64,000 bases of DNA, taken from contig NC_080422.1 of the NCBI RefSeq assembly GCF_029873635.1, positions 4,506,001-4,570,000 of the forward strand, in the 5' to 3' direction. The translations under genes and the position numbers were made by a program. Under the pieces are notes generated by a model. It made no database searches, was not told the origin of the DNA, and worked only from the letters and a program-made list of their open reading frames with translations. Origin of the DNA: Malania oleifera. Lineage: Eukaryota > Streptophyta > Magnoliopsida > Santalales > Ximeniaceae. This document shows, in pieces, positions 14,172-27,200 of the stretch. Numbering within the stretch: the stretch's first letter is position 1; each line of letters starts with the position of its first letter.

Positions 14172-14219
<48 letters not shown>
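14172..14219. repeat. Compound (AT)n(TG)n microsatellite
   Basis: About 11 AT units followed directly by about 12 TG units. Confidence 0.95.
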
Positions 14220-15044
14220 ACTTGTCTTTTAGTGAAACATAAAAAAATAAAAAAATAAGCCCCAAAAAAGATTTGAAAGGTGAAAAGTTATATTTTAAGC
14301 AATTGCGAGAACAGACAGGCATTTTTTAAATAACAGAGATTATATTTTCAAACAGATGCTAATATTAATATTACATAATTCTATGTTTAGAAACGTAGAT
14401 TTTGCATCCCACTTGATCATGAATTTCAAGCCCTAAATTGACATTTGTGTAAAGTTAAACAAAACATTGTCATTTTCGTATTACATTTATGCAAATCTAT
14501 CTATGTTTAAATTTGAAGTTTGAACTCTGATGCCTTGAAGCTCCCAAATGTAAAATAGGATATTTTCCACATTGACATCTGAATTAAAGAAGATGTTGGT
14601 AGATTTAATCCTAAAATAGTTACAATGGGAACCTAATTTTAGAGAAATTCGACTAAACTAAATTCAACCTAATTTTCTAAAGACAGATTTCAAAAGTTAT
14701 AGCTCAACTAAACTAATGTGTTGGCTGGGTCATGTTGATGGGCACCTTAACAAACTCTGCCCACATTCACCCATGCCTACCCAACCCCCTCCAGATTTTT
14801 TTTTTTTTTCCAAGAAAAGGAAAAATTACATAAAATTCCTTTATGAATTGACTAAAAAAAAAAATACAATATGATTTCAATAATAACACCATACTTCTTA
14901 TGCTTCCCAAAATTTTTGCAAAACCTTAACCCTACTATTCTTTGTTAACAATGGGTGTTGGACAAATCTACAAAAACAATCATTTGAGTAAACATTTACA
15001 TTGATTGGATTAATATTCATACAAACTCTGTGTGAATTCTTTAG

Positions 15045-16220
15045 GTAGGTTATGGGGAGAGCAAGAGAGAGCATTTAGTTAGTTGGGAGGCTGTTAGTAG
15101 ACCCAAATCCAAAAGGAGATTGGGGCAGGTAACGTGGTATCCACAAACATCTCCCTGATTGGTAAATGGTCGTAGAGATTTTCATTGGAAGTAAACTCCC
15201 CGTAGCAGAAGACAATAAAATATAAATATAAGTTGGATCATTTTTTTTTTTTTTTTTTTGGGGGGGGGGGGGGAGGGGAAGGGGAAGAGGAAGCGGAATC
15301 ATTTCTCATGCATGCCCCTAGAAGCTTGTGTCCTGGGCAGCAAATAGATTTTTTTTTCTCATCTCATTCATTTCAAATTAGGAAACAAAGGTAGTACTCG
15401 TTTCTAGGAGGATGGGTGGGTGGATGAGATCTCTTTCGCTCTCTCCACAATGCATCTATGAGCTCTTTCATTAATTTTGGAGGGAGGCAACTTCCATCTT
15501 TTCAAGAATCTCAATAAAAGAAAGGTCAATGAGCACACCACCTTGCTTTTTGTGTTGGATCACTATGTTTTACTAGGGGAATGAGAGAGTGTAGGAGGGA
15601 GATACTCGGGGGGTTGTTCTCTTTAAAATCTTTGTTCTCACATATCTTAAAAAACCCTCCTCCCAACAATTTCCCTTGGAGCTACATAATCTGGAAGCCT
15701 AAGGATCCTCGAAAAGTTGGACCTTTACCTAAATTGAGATTTTGAATAGGATTGAATTGCATAAAATGTTACAAAATAGAAGGGTATATGTCTCTCAATC
15801 ATAACATGCGCTTGATATGCCGCGAGTTCAATAAAATCAATGCACATCTCTTACTGTAAGGTTGCTTACCTTCAAATTATTTCTTATGTTGCTGAAGCTC
15901 GGATGGCATCTCGATATGTGGGAGATCTCTTGCTCGTCAGGCATTACGTTTCTAGCTCCAGTAGAAAGGGTAATGTGTTGTGGAGTGTAGCAATTTTCAC
16001 TACCTTACAAACCCTTTGAATTGAGAGGAATACGAGAATATTTAAAGGTTGCACATCTTTTCCTAGTCTTTTACGGGGCATAATGGTGCTTTGGCTTTTT
16101 AGGTTTATCAATGTCCAATATTCAAAGGAACTAAAAAGAATCTCCTTCGTAATTTTTCTAGTTGTAGATTATTGTGCTCATACAAGATCTTGCCCTCATC
16201 CTTTGTACATTGTTTTGGCT
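15045..16220 (+). mobile_element. L1-type LINE, 3' portion of the polymerase ORF, decayed
   Basis: Plus-strand frames, with frameshifts and stops, give blocks typical of the C-terminal part of plant L1 ORF2. In order: VSWEAVSRPKSK (compare VNWxxVCxPKxxGGLG), then LIGKW-RFSLE, then TRFWEDGWV (about 15,400), then YIWKPKDPRKVG (about 15,680), then GNVLWSVAIFTTLQT and IERNTRIFKG (about 15,960-16,060). These mark the zf-RVT and terminal region after the reverse transcriptase. A poly-T/poly-G tract interrupts it near 15,240-15,273. Endonuclease and reverse transcriptase are absent, so it is a 5'-truncated, inactive copy. Both ends are approximate. Confidence 0.7.
15240..15273. repeat. Poly-T followed by poly-G tract
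   Basis: About 20 T then about 14 G, followed by a G/A-rich stretch, inside the L1 fragment. Run lengths in such tracts are error-prone in sequencing. Confidence 0.85.
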
Positions 16221-18052
16221 ACAATTTCTTGGACCTAAATCAATCATAATTCCTCATCATTCCATAAGTATTTTATCATCAATTTCTTCTTCTTGTCAAT
16301 AATGTTATCATCAATGAGCTTGCAAGAAATAATGCATCCAAAAAATAAAATTTATTGAAATAATAATAAAGCTTAAAATGGCTGACATAAGTTTAAATAA
16401 TAAATTAAGAAATGAACACATTCATTATAAATTAGGAAAGATAAGATAACAGAAATGTAGTTTATATGAGCTGGGCACTTGCAACATAAGTAAAATTAAC
16501 ATACGAGTAATGAGAATTGAGCTAGTTAATTAGTGCAGTAAAACCTAAAATAACTTAAACTGAGATGGTGAGTCATTTTAACGACCCTCTAATTGTCGAA
16601 AGATATTCTATTCATTGTGTAGAGTTGAGCAGACTTGATGCTTAGTAGTTGTCGATGGTGTGAATCTTTTGGTCTTTGTAGTATGTTTTGCTAGTAAAGA
16701 TTAAAATCGGTGTGATTTTACATAGTTTGGGAAGGCATAAGAGAGCTCAATGTCAATAATGCAATCACAAAACACCATGTTTTGCGCCAAATCACAGAGA
16801 AAATTTATGTAATTCTTCTAATAAAAAATATATAATGTATTTTAGGATAAAAGTGCATGTATAGCACATATAAGAAATAGAAAATACATCTTTTTCACTT
16901 GAATAATTATAGAAGAGCATATAGAGCATAAGCTTGATTGGAAATTTCAAATTCTAGATTGGTATAGATCTGCTAAACCTTCAGCTGGGCTTGGTGTTGG
17001 CTTAAAACCCAACCCCACCCTGCCCAATTTGGGCACTGCAGAGACAGCAGAGCTAACCTATTTGGCTGGCTTCAAGCTTAAGCAAACAAGAATTTGATTA
17101 ATTTACAAAGATTTACAAGATTTATCTGAGTTGAAAGAACTCAATTAGATTCGAACAGTTTGAGCTCAAAGCATGATTCAAACTCAATTTATCCTAAAAT
17201 TATTGAAGAGCTTGACTCGACTAATTGGGTTAAAAAGCAACACTAAATATTTGTACAATGCATAATAGCAAACACATAGAACCTCAATTCAACTCAAAAC
17301 CCTGTTAAGACTTGCAAGTGACATTGAAAATTTTAAATTTGACTTCAGCTACTCGAGTGTTAAAAGTTGAACCGAACCAGCATAAATAGCTAGCGAGTCC
17401 ACTAAATTACTATGCATAATCAAAATTAAGAAAATGCCATGAAAAAAAAATGTTCAGGAGCTTCTCACAGCATGTCACATGAACATAGGCTCTTACCATC
17501 ATTTTAGTCTTGACAAGTTCAACCTATCCTACCCTGAATTAAACTGCTCAAACCTCACCAACTACCAATTTCATTGTGGCCAATTTTTCCAAACCGACAA
17601 AAAGATGTCTGCATGAATCTACAAGCAGATAATCTGGTCTAATCATACTGCACCTGAACTGCATACCATCCTCTGTTCATTACTATTTCCCAAAACTTCA
17701 AAACTCTTCCCATCTTATTGGCAATTTTGTTTACCAAACATGAAAGGAAAAAAAATATAACAATATGACATTTGAGACCATCCAAAATTTCCCAATTTCC
17801 CAAAGAATCACTGACATACAAATTTTTTCTCTATCTAATTCAGAGGCTCTATTCAAATAATACAGTAATTACTCAATTTGGACAATTTACATATTTGAAA
17901 ACACAATTTTCTTTGAACATAGAAGCCATAATTGCAAAGTGGCTAACACCAGAAAAATGTCTGATTTTCTACAGCTGACCTAAGTACCTTCTTCTTTTTT
18001 TCGTTATTTTTTATTTTTTTGTTCTTTTTGGTGCAGAAATGGTCAGCGAGAT
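16221..18052. other. Gene-free stretch downstream of the SUN gene
   Basis: AT-rich, with no coding block recognised. Sequence around 16,980-17,400, rich in TTGAGCTC/CTCGACT-like words, resembles short interspersed repeat debris. The part nearest 18,052 should contain the 3' UTR and polyadenylation site of the SUN gene, which I cannot place precisely. Confidence 0.5.
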
Positions 18053-18284
18053 TTAGCTATAGATCAAGGTGATGAGTATTGTCATACTGCTGCTTAGAAA
18101 TATTAAAATCCAACCCCTATTTGTCTGAACCTTACCAGAGTGAGAGGCACCAAAAACTGTCAGTACATGATCTGAAACTAGCTTGAAAATGGCAGCACAT
18201 GCAAAGCAAAAACTCAACACCAGGACAGCAACCTCCTTATTTTGCAGGCTTGCTTGATCATTTACGACCTTATTGACATCTAGT
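18053..18284 (-). CDS. SUN5: Terminal exon of the SUN5-like gene
   Basis: Acceptor TTTCAG ends at 18,285. With the preceding exon ending in AG, the first codon is AGA, giving [13 protein letters not shown], the family's usual continuation after ENSMLR. The exon encodes [21 protein letters not shown] and, near the end, [18 protein letters not shown], the two C-terminal membrane spans, then stop TAA at 18,053-18,055. There is no alternative terminal exon of this type closer to the fifth exon. Although 18 kb away, phase, strand and family sequence agree. Confidence 0.9.
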
Positions 18285-21200
18285 CTGAAACAAAGAAGAA
18301 AGATTTCTCAGGAGGAAGTCAAAGAATATCAGCAGAAGTAATAAGAGAAATACAATGCTAAGACTGAATAAATTACTTAATGGTGCGAGTAAACCTCCTG
18401 CATTAAATATCGTGCATGTGGAATAGGAGTTGTGAAGTTCTCTAGAGTTCTTCACATTATTTTCAATTTTCATAAATCATAACTGAAATAAGAAGAAAAA
18501 TATGCTCATATGATATGATGAGTAGGCTAAATGTGAGAAAACTCAAAAGCTCCCAAATGTTGGATAATAGTCCAGCGCAAATGTACAACAGAGATTCTGG
18601 AGGAACCATAAAATATAGAAGCACCAAAATGCATTTGTACAATCTATTTGCTTATCTGCAATAGACAATGGACTTAAGACCGTAATGAATTTTTTTCCAG
18701 TTCCTTTCTTCTCAGATGTTTCAATAGGATAGAAATCACGCCAAAGGATTGAGAATCATCACAAGTCTTATTCCTAATACCAGAGCTAATGAAGACAAAT
18801 CCAACAAACGCATATCCACCAGACCTTATTAGCTGATTCTGTTTTCAAAATTGAATAAAATAGAAACATATTCCATAAGATGGTATATAGCCATATAAAT
18901 TTGACTTCACAACAACAAAAACTTCAGGACCAATACTTAGAGATACCATAATTTAGTAAAAGAACTTCGATTCAATCAACAAAGAACAACTATGCGACAG
19001 AAACAGCCAATGGAAATGCTTACCAATCATTGAAATCTTGGTAGGTTATATTAAGGGAAGTTGTATAAGAGAAGACCACACAGATCGATATGTTCATCTT
19101 ATTTCCTTTGGGGTGTCATCCCAAAAATGAAAGAGCTCATTCACCACTAACATTCCCAAGATCTACTTTCTCAAAACAGCTAATGGAGCCTGGTATACGT
19201 GGAATTTTAAAAACTCATTATTTTCCAGTCTTTCTGGCTTCAAATTGCCATACATAATACAGATAAAATATACAATCAAGCAGTCACTTTTGTTTTAAAT
19301 ATAAGAACAAATGTCTCTAAATCACATCAAGCACTTTAAAATTTAATACCTTGCCTAAATTTAGAAATAAATTGTAATAACTCATGCATCTAGTCAGCAC
19401 TGAATTCAGTCCAGGCTAACCTTGGACACTATGCTAAAAACGGGACAATATAAACCCTTATCCCCCCCCCCCCTCTCTGCCCATTTTTGTCATTTTTGTG
19501 GTGTTCTAATCCATTTTTAGCCATTATTTATTGTTTTGGGTCCAAAAGGAGGGACTTGGAGTGCTATGTCTCCATTAGTTGGAGATATTGAGTAGCAGAA
19601 TAGTGGGACTAACCTTAATCCTAGGGCTAGAGGTCCAATGGATAAGTTTAAATTTTCACAGACCAAACAATCCACTCTAAACTCAAAATGGAAGAAGGAA
19701 GAAAGAAGTGAAGTGAGTAGGAAAGTTAGCCGTTGTGTGTTCAACAATGCTCTACCATTTAATTTGATGGATGACGTATATTGGTGTGTTATGGTGGGAT
19801 GGTATTGCTAATTACGGGTCAGGTTTCAAGCCTCCATCTATGCAAGAGATGAGGACGTCGATCCTTAAAGATGAAGTGAAAGACATTGATGGCATGTTGA
19901 AAGACCACAAAAAAGCTTGGAAGGAATATGGATGTTCTATCATGGTTTATGGATAGACTAAAGGGTGTTCAAGGGTCTTGATTAATTTCCTTGTGAATAG
20001 TCCTGCTGGTACATGGTTTTTAAAATCCATTGATGTTTCCGATTCTATAAAAAATGGTGATTTTATGTTTAAGTATATGGATGGGGTGGTTGAGGAAGTT
20101 GGTGAGGAGAATGTTGTGCAAGTGATAACTGATAATGCGAAGAACATGATAAATGTTAGAAAAAAACTTATTAAAAAGAGAGAGAAGCTCTATTGGACTC
20201 CATGTACTGCACATTGTTTGGATCTCATGTTGAAGGATATTGCAAAATTGAAGATCCATGCAAGCACAATCCTAAAGGCTAAGCGAGTTGTGAAATTTAT
20301 TTATAATCATTCCTATGTACTTGCAATGATGAGGAAGCATTTCACCAACAACAAAGAACTCATTCACCCTGCAATGACGCATTTTGCTACTGCATTTTTG
20401 ACACTTCAGAGCATTTATAAACAAAAGCGAGACCTTCAATCTATGTTCTCTTCGGAAATTTGGTGCACTTCTACATATGCAAAAATGCATGAAGGTATAA
20501 GGACTCGCTCAATAGTTTTATTTGACCAACATTTTTGGCCTCACGTGGCTTATGTTATAAAGAGTGTTGTCCCTTTTGTGTGTGTTCTAAGGGAGGTTGA
20601 TTTTGAGGAAATACCATGCATGGGGTTTCTCTATGAAATGATGGATTCGGTGAAGGAAAAAATTGCTGCAAATTTTTCTAGTAATGCCAAGAAGTATTGA
20701 CCCATTTGGAGAAAAATAGATGATAGATGGACTCCACAACTTCATCACCCTTTACATGCTGCAGGATATTATTTAAATCCCCAATTGCATTATAAGGAGA
20801 GCTCCTTTGATTGTAAAGAAGTGAAGAAATGACTATTTGAATGCATGGATAGAATGTTGACATATAAGAAGAGGCTAGTTGCAGACATCCAATTGTATTT
20901 GTTTGATAATGCATGAGGGGATTTTGGGAGTCGAGTGGCTGTTGACTCCAGAATGTTGGGAAGCCAGATAAAAATAATATTTCAATAAAAATTAGTTAAT
21001 TAGTAGTACTCTATCCTTGTTTCTTCTTATACCTTGGAACTTAAACATGTTTTTTCTTTTGTAGCTGATTGGTGGAAGCATTTTGGGACAAAGACCCCAG
21101 AATTGACGAAGTTTGTTATTTGTGTTCTTAGCCTAACATGTTGAGCTAGTGGATGTGAGAGGAATTGGAGCACATTTGGGCAAGTTCTTAGTTCTTACTT

Positions 21201-24200
21201 CTTACAAATTCCATGTTATTATCATTTCACTCAAATATGAAAATATCTTCTAATATCTAAAAAATTAAATGGCTTAAAATCAATTGTAGATTCATACGAA
21301 AAAGAGGAATAGATTAGAGCACAAGAGATTGAATGCTCCAGTTTACGGGAAGTGTATACCAAATTGAGTGAGACAACTCTAAGAAGACGACAAAATTATG
21401 ATCCAAAATTGGTACCGAGAGTAGCTTCAGATGATGAATGGACCACGGAGAAGGAAGAACATATCCTCCCAAAAGATACTTCTTAGTTTGATGATGAAAA
21501 TTTCCTAGATGTTGATGCTATTAGAGCTTTGCCCGTGGTAGCTTTTGAAGGAGATGATGTTCAAGCAACCCAAGCTTCTAGTAGCTCGCATTCTAATCTT
21601 CCTAATCCTAGCAAAAGGAAGATTAGTGATTATTGTGAGAATTTGAGTACATGCATATCAATAGTCATTTTTGAATCTATTAATTTATAATTCTCCATTT
21701 CTCCTAACACCTAACCTATAGCCTTATTGAATATCTAGGCACTCAAGAAGAAGACAAGGGGCCACCATTGGTCACAATTGAGGAAGATGATGATATTGAA
21801 GTGGGAGAGGAGAAATTTATAAGTGGAAGAACTCCTACTATAGATGATTTTGACAAAGATGAGGACTTTGATGAAGATCTTGATAGTTCCCTCTGAACTT
21901 TGTTCATTTAGATTTAGATTATTAGAAATTAGAATCTTGGATGATGAGACATTGTGATGCTTTAATTTGGCTTTTTCTCTTCTTTTTGTAAAGTTATGGC
22001 TTATTTTTAACATGCATTGTTTGAGTTTGTTAGCTAAAATTGGCCTATATGATACTTAAGAATTATGTTTTTTATTTTTTTCTCCATTATTCTAAAATTT
22101 TTCTCATTTTTTTAATATATATAATTTTTTTATTTATTAATTATTTTAAAAAAATACAGTCCCAAAATGCTTACGCCTTGCCTCGCAGAGGGTAAAACGC
22201 CTCGCCTTTAAAAACATTGAGAGAGACCTCTAAAGATCTTCCATTACTACTGACTCTGAGGCCTTAACTGTCAGTGGCTTTTTCCAACATGAGGCCTCTA
22301 GAGGAGTCAAAGAAGTCAAAGGGGCACCCATTTATGAGCACTGAGAAGCTTGGAGTATTTATGCACTGGGCAATCCAACTACAGCATCACTCCCCAAAAC
22401 CCATCTTTCAAAGAAGATAAAGAAAGTTCCAGTTGACATGATCAAAAGCTTTCTTCATATCAAGCTTACACACCATGCCGCTTCTCCTTCCTCTTTGATA
22501 GGAATTCACCACCTTATTAGCAATGACGGCTGCATCAATGATCTGTTTTCCTGCAACAAAGACATGTTGATGCTGCCCGATAACTTCCAAGATGGATCTT
22601 TTGATCCTTTCAGCAAAGAATTTAGCAAGAATCTTATGCATACTCCCCACCAAGCTGATTGGACAAAAGTCCTTGACATTAAAAGCACTAGATTTCTTCG
22701 GAATCAAAGTAAGAAATGTGGTGTTAATGTTGCGGATCTATCTACCTGATCTAAAGAAGTGCTCACAAGTGTTGATGAGGTCCTATTTGAGTGTCTCAAT
22801 TAGACTGAAAAAAGGATAGGAGAAACCATCAGGGCTAGGAGCTTTGTCACCATTGCAGTCTTTGATGGCTTGGAGGATTCTAGCTTAAGGGTCTCTCAAG
22901 CCACTCCGCAGTAGAGGGCCTAAGCGATTCAAAACTAATTCCATCCACAACAGGTCTTCGGTTTTCAGTTTTAGAATACAAGGCCTTGTAAAACTTGCAA
23001 ATGTCTCTTTTGATTTCCCCTTCCTCAGCCAAGGTATTCTCTCCGATTTCAATGCCCAAAATGGTGTTTAGCTTGCAATGAGCGTTTGCAATCCGCTGGA
23101 AAAGTTTAGTGTTCAACTCCCTCCTTGAGCCATAAGGCTCTAGATTTTTGCCTCCAAGTGACCTTTTCAAGGCTGATGATCTTCAAAAACTCCTTCAACG
23201 ACCCCCTTTTTGTCGTTCCTTTGATACTAAGCCCTTGACCCATCTCCTGCTCATCAAGATCCTTGATGTCATTAAGAATGGTGGTCTTTTTTGCTTGAAT
23301 ATTTCCAAAGGTACTCTTGTTGCACACCTTGAACTTTTCTTTCAACCCCTTAAATTATGAAGCTAGCACAAAGCTAGCATTCCCCTTGACCTGAAACGAG
23401 GGCCACCAGTTCTTTATGAAGTCTCTAAAACCGTTGTGCTTTAACCACATATTCTCAAAGCAAAAAGGGGTTGGCCCTCTTTTGACACTTCCCGTGTCAA
23501 TAAGAATAGGGAAATGACCCAATGTGGGCCCCCTCTGAGTGGCTTTGGAATAGTGAATGTCATAATCTGCAAAGGTAAGAAATCCATCAATCCTAGAGAA
23601 AGAGGGTGTCTCACTATTGTTGGACTAAGTAAATGTTCCCCTTATAAGCAAAAGATCTATGAGGGCATTCGCATTAATAAAGTCCAAAAACTCCCTTATG
23701 CAACTTCTCTCCACTCCACCTCCACTTCTTTCATGGGGAAAAAGCACCACGTAGGAATACCCACCAACAACCCAAGGAATGTCCCAACTACTTTTAATTC
23801 CAAGAGCTCTGCCCAAAAAGGATGTCTAAGGGGTCCTTCACTTGAGCAGACACGAGACCAAAAAGGAGTTGATGGAATGATCTAGCAACTCCAACACTTT
23901 TGAGATTCCACATAACAAGGATGCATCCAGCGTTACCCACAGCACCAAGGGAAACCCATCCTTAGGCCGTCCCTAGAGATGTCTAACAAGAAGAAGTACC
24001 ATATTTTCCTCTTTCGTCTCCTGCAAGCAAACAATGTCACTCCTTCAATCCTTGAGAAAGAGCCTTATTACACTTCTTTTGGATTTGTCATTTAGCCTTC
24101 TCACATTCCAAGAGATGATTTTCCTATACATAATTTAACCATGCAACCCCGGCTGCTGCTTGCCTCCACCAAGTCTATACAAACTCCCGACTTATCATAA

Positions 24201-27200
24201 TTAACAGAGCATTCCAAACGTTTTTGCTCCCTGTTCATGTATAGTTTCCTATTGCTTCCCATTAGGGGTGGCAAAACAGGTCATGAACCGTCAGGTCACC
24301 CGTGACCCCACCCATTTAAAACAGGTTCGGGTTTGGGGAAGTCAACCTGTTTATAAACGGGTCAACCCGTGACCTGCCCGTTTATAAACGTGTCAAAACG
24401 GGTTCGGGCCGAGTCACCCGTCGGGTGACCCGTTTATTTACCTCCTGTATATATATAGACCACCCACTAACCGCAAACCCTACCCAACTGCTACTATTTT
24501 TATTTTTGCTTTCCAATTTGCTTCGTTTCTTTTGCAGCTGCAGGCATCTCCAAATTCTCTGTCTCTAGTCAATAAAATCAAAATGCCCTGCCTTTCATCC
24601 TCATCTCTCTCTCTCTCTCTTTTAGTGTGTCAAATCAATCCGTCGCCCTCTTCGATGTGTTATTGTCCAGCTGCCACTGCATCTATGCAAGTACCCAACC
24701 CCCAACTATGTAACAATATTCACACACACAAACACACATCTCCTACTCTCTCTCTCTCTCTCTCCGGCCTCCACAAATGGACAGGGAGTCAAGGACCCCT
24801 GCTGTACTCTACACTATGTACTACTATACATACAGTAGTAATTAATAAGCAACTCCTACTGGGATAGGCTTGTTCAATTGTTAATTCGTAGAAAGAAAAA
24901 TTCCAAATAATGACGCTCGTCATAAAAAATAATGCAAGAAGTCAATCAACCACATAGGGTGAGGGTCCATGCCCCACCCCAATGCTCTGAAGCTTAATTT
25001 AGCAGTGGCAAGTGGCAAGCACCTGGCAACCATCCACCATCCCCCCACATAGACCAATAGACCAAAGTCTCCGCTCTCCACTCTGGCTGCCTCCTGCTAC
25101 GCCTACAAATCTGCGATCCACTGCTCATCCTTGAGTTAGAGTCCTTGTCTCCTCCACAAGCGTCAGGCCCCAGCTCCACAAACCAAAGTCTCCACTCTCC
25201 ACTCTCCACTCCACACTCGAATCAAGCATTCAAGCTCCCTCACGGATCAAGCTCCCTCACGATCCAGAGACGTAGACCTACCATTCGCGCGCTCGCGCGC
25301 AAGAGAGAGAGAGAGAGGGAGAGATCTGCAGTGGGTGTAGAACCTAAAGGCAACTTTTGCCTTTTGGCCACTTTTCAGGCACCATGGCTGTCAATTAAAA
25401 AAAAAAAGAGATCAAAAGAGGGTATTGCATTAATTACGGCACTTGGGATATAGGTTAAATTTTAAAATAAATAAATTATATTTTTTGAACTGGTAACCCG
25501 TGACCCACCCGTTTAATAAATGGGCGAGTTGGGGTTGGCATGTGTATGACTCGTTTAACATCGACCCGTTTATGACCCAGACCATTTTTTACCCGGCCTG
25601 TTTACGGGCCCGCTTGGAGCCTACCCGCGAACCCATTTTGCCACCCCTACTTCCCATGGGTTCTTTGAAATTGGGATATGGGAGTGCAAGAGTATGGGTA
25701 TGTCAGTGGGTAGTATGTATCAGGATGTGAATGCATTCATGTGAGAGTGGGTTCATGTGAGTGCATTTTTTTGAATGATAGTATAGTGTCGCGATGTTCT
25801 CAGACGCGAACTTGGGACGACTCAAAAATGATTTGAAATGAAATGAAGTGTGTGGTTTTAAAAATGTGATTTTCATGAAAAACAAAGTGTGATGACTAAC
25901 CTTTTAAAGTGTGGTTAGAACACTTAATTACTACCCAATTAAAAGTAGAATCGGTCTGCATTACCAGAGTCGGGCTCGAGAGTTCGGTTACACGAGAGGA
26001 AGGTATTAGCACCCCCTACACGCCCGTTCTTACAAACAGCACCTAATTAATCAAAAATTGTCCCAAAATAAATCTAATAAGTCTTCTTATTTTTACTCCC
26101 TAAAAAGTGTGAAGAAAATGTACAAAATAAAATATTATATAGATATTCTCTCAAAACTGGGGCATTCCGTACTCCGAAGAGCTCAAGCCTCACTTTTAAA
26201 TCATCGGGTATAAAATACACTCCCGGGGTTTTTTAAAATTTTTATAGAATTTTCTAAGTGAAAAATAATATCACAGGAGGTTTGGAATTTACTTGAGGAT
26301 GAAAAGGTAAGTTTTACAATTCAAAAATATTTTTTGTATTTTTTTGTGATTTTCCTGAATTTTTATAACAATCTTCCTCATACTTTTCCCCAAAAATTTT
26401 GAAATAACAAAAAGGTAATTAAGCAAAAAAAAACGAAAATCAAGTCGAGCATTTTTAGAATTTTTCTGAATTTTTTGTATTTTTCTTGATTTTAGGAATT
26501 TTTCAGAATTTTTTATGATTTTTTTTGTGAGTTTTATGAATTGTTTGAAATTCAAAATCAAAATAAAAATGTTAAAAAGAGAAGAACCAGGTGAAACCAA
26601 TTCAAGGGGAAGACCGGTCAAACTTTGACCGGTCCGAGGGAGACCGGTTTAAGGTCCTGGTCAGGACCAGGACGTGTGTTGCATGGTGAGTGGGGCAAGT
26701 CATGGTGGCACGAATCCATGGGATGGCTTGATCCAAGTCGTCTACTGAGTGATGATCCAATGGCTGAGGAGAAAGCCCACATGTGTCTGTGTGCATAAAT
26801 GTGAGGGAGACAGGGCTGCCACACGTCGCCTCGGAGCGGAAGCACGTGCGGGCATCATTATGGAAACTGTCGTGCGTGATCTCAACCGTTAGTGGAGGTT
26901 GGAGATCCAACGGCAGGGAGAAGAAGTGCCTCCCAGCATTGATCACGGGCGTGACAAGCTCGCCACGTGTTGCTCGGAGGGGCAAGTCGTGATTAATGCT
27001 TCTGACGCAGATGATCAGGACCGTTGACGCTCCGCAGGGATCGAACGGCGACAATTGAACGTGTCAGAGATGCCAACGTCTATGAAATCAAGGTCGTCCA
27101 AACTGATCCAGATCAAACAGTAGCAATTGAACACGTCAGAGATGCTGACGTTGACGAAATCGTAGCCATTCAAGCTGATCCAGATCGAATGGTGGTGAAT

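Larger units (their letters stand above)
8372..15040. other. Long gene-free AT-rich region
   Basis: No open frame here resembles a known protein and I see no convincing exon series on either strand. Content noted: a patch richer in G and C at about 9,880-10,040, a lysine-rich 79-codon frame at 11,247-11,486, degenerate tandem repeats at about 12,520-12,866, and GA, AT and TG microsatellites. Much of it is probably decayed transposon sequence. Confidence 0.6.

Noticed and set aside
13997-14258. Two overlapping plus-strand frames with Tyr-Ile and Cys-Val runs
   Set aside because: Translated AT and TG microsatellite.
23514-23885. 123-codon plus-strand open frame
   Set aside because: It is antisense to the L1 endonuclease block, whose minus-strand sequence matches the family.
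26602-27054. 150-codon minus-strand open frame inside the 4.9-kb LTR
   Set aside because: Composition follows the GC-rich LTR segment, overlapping frames are also open, and no family is recognisable.
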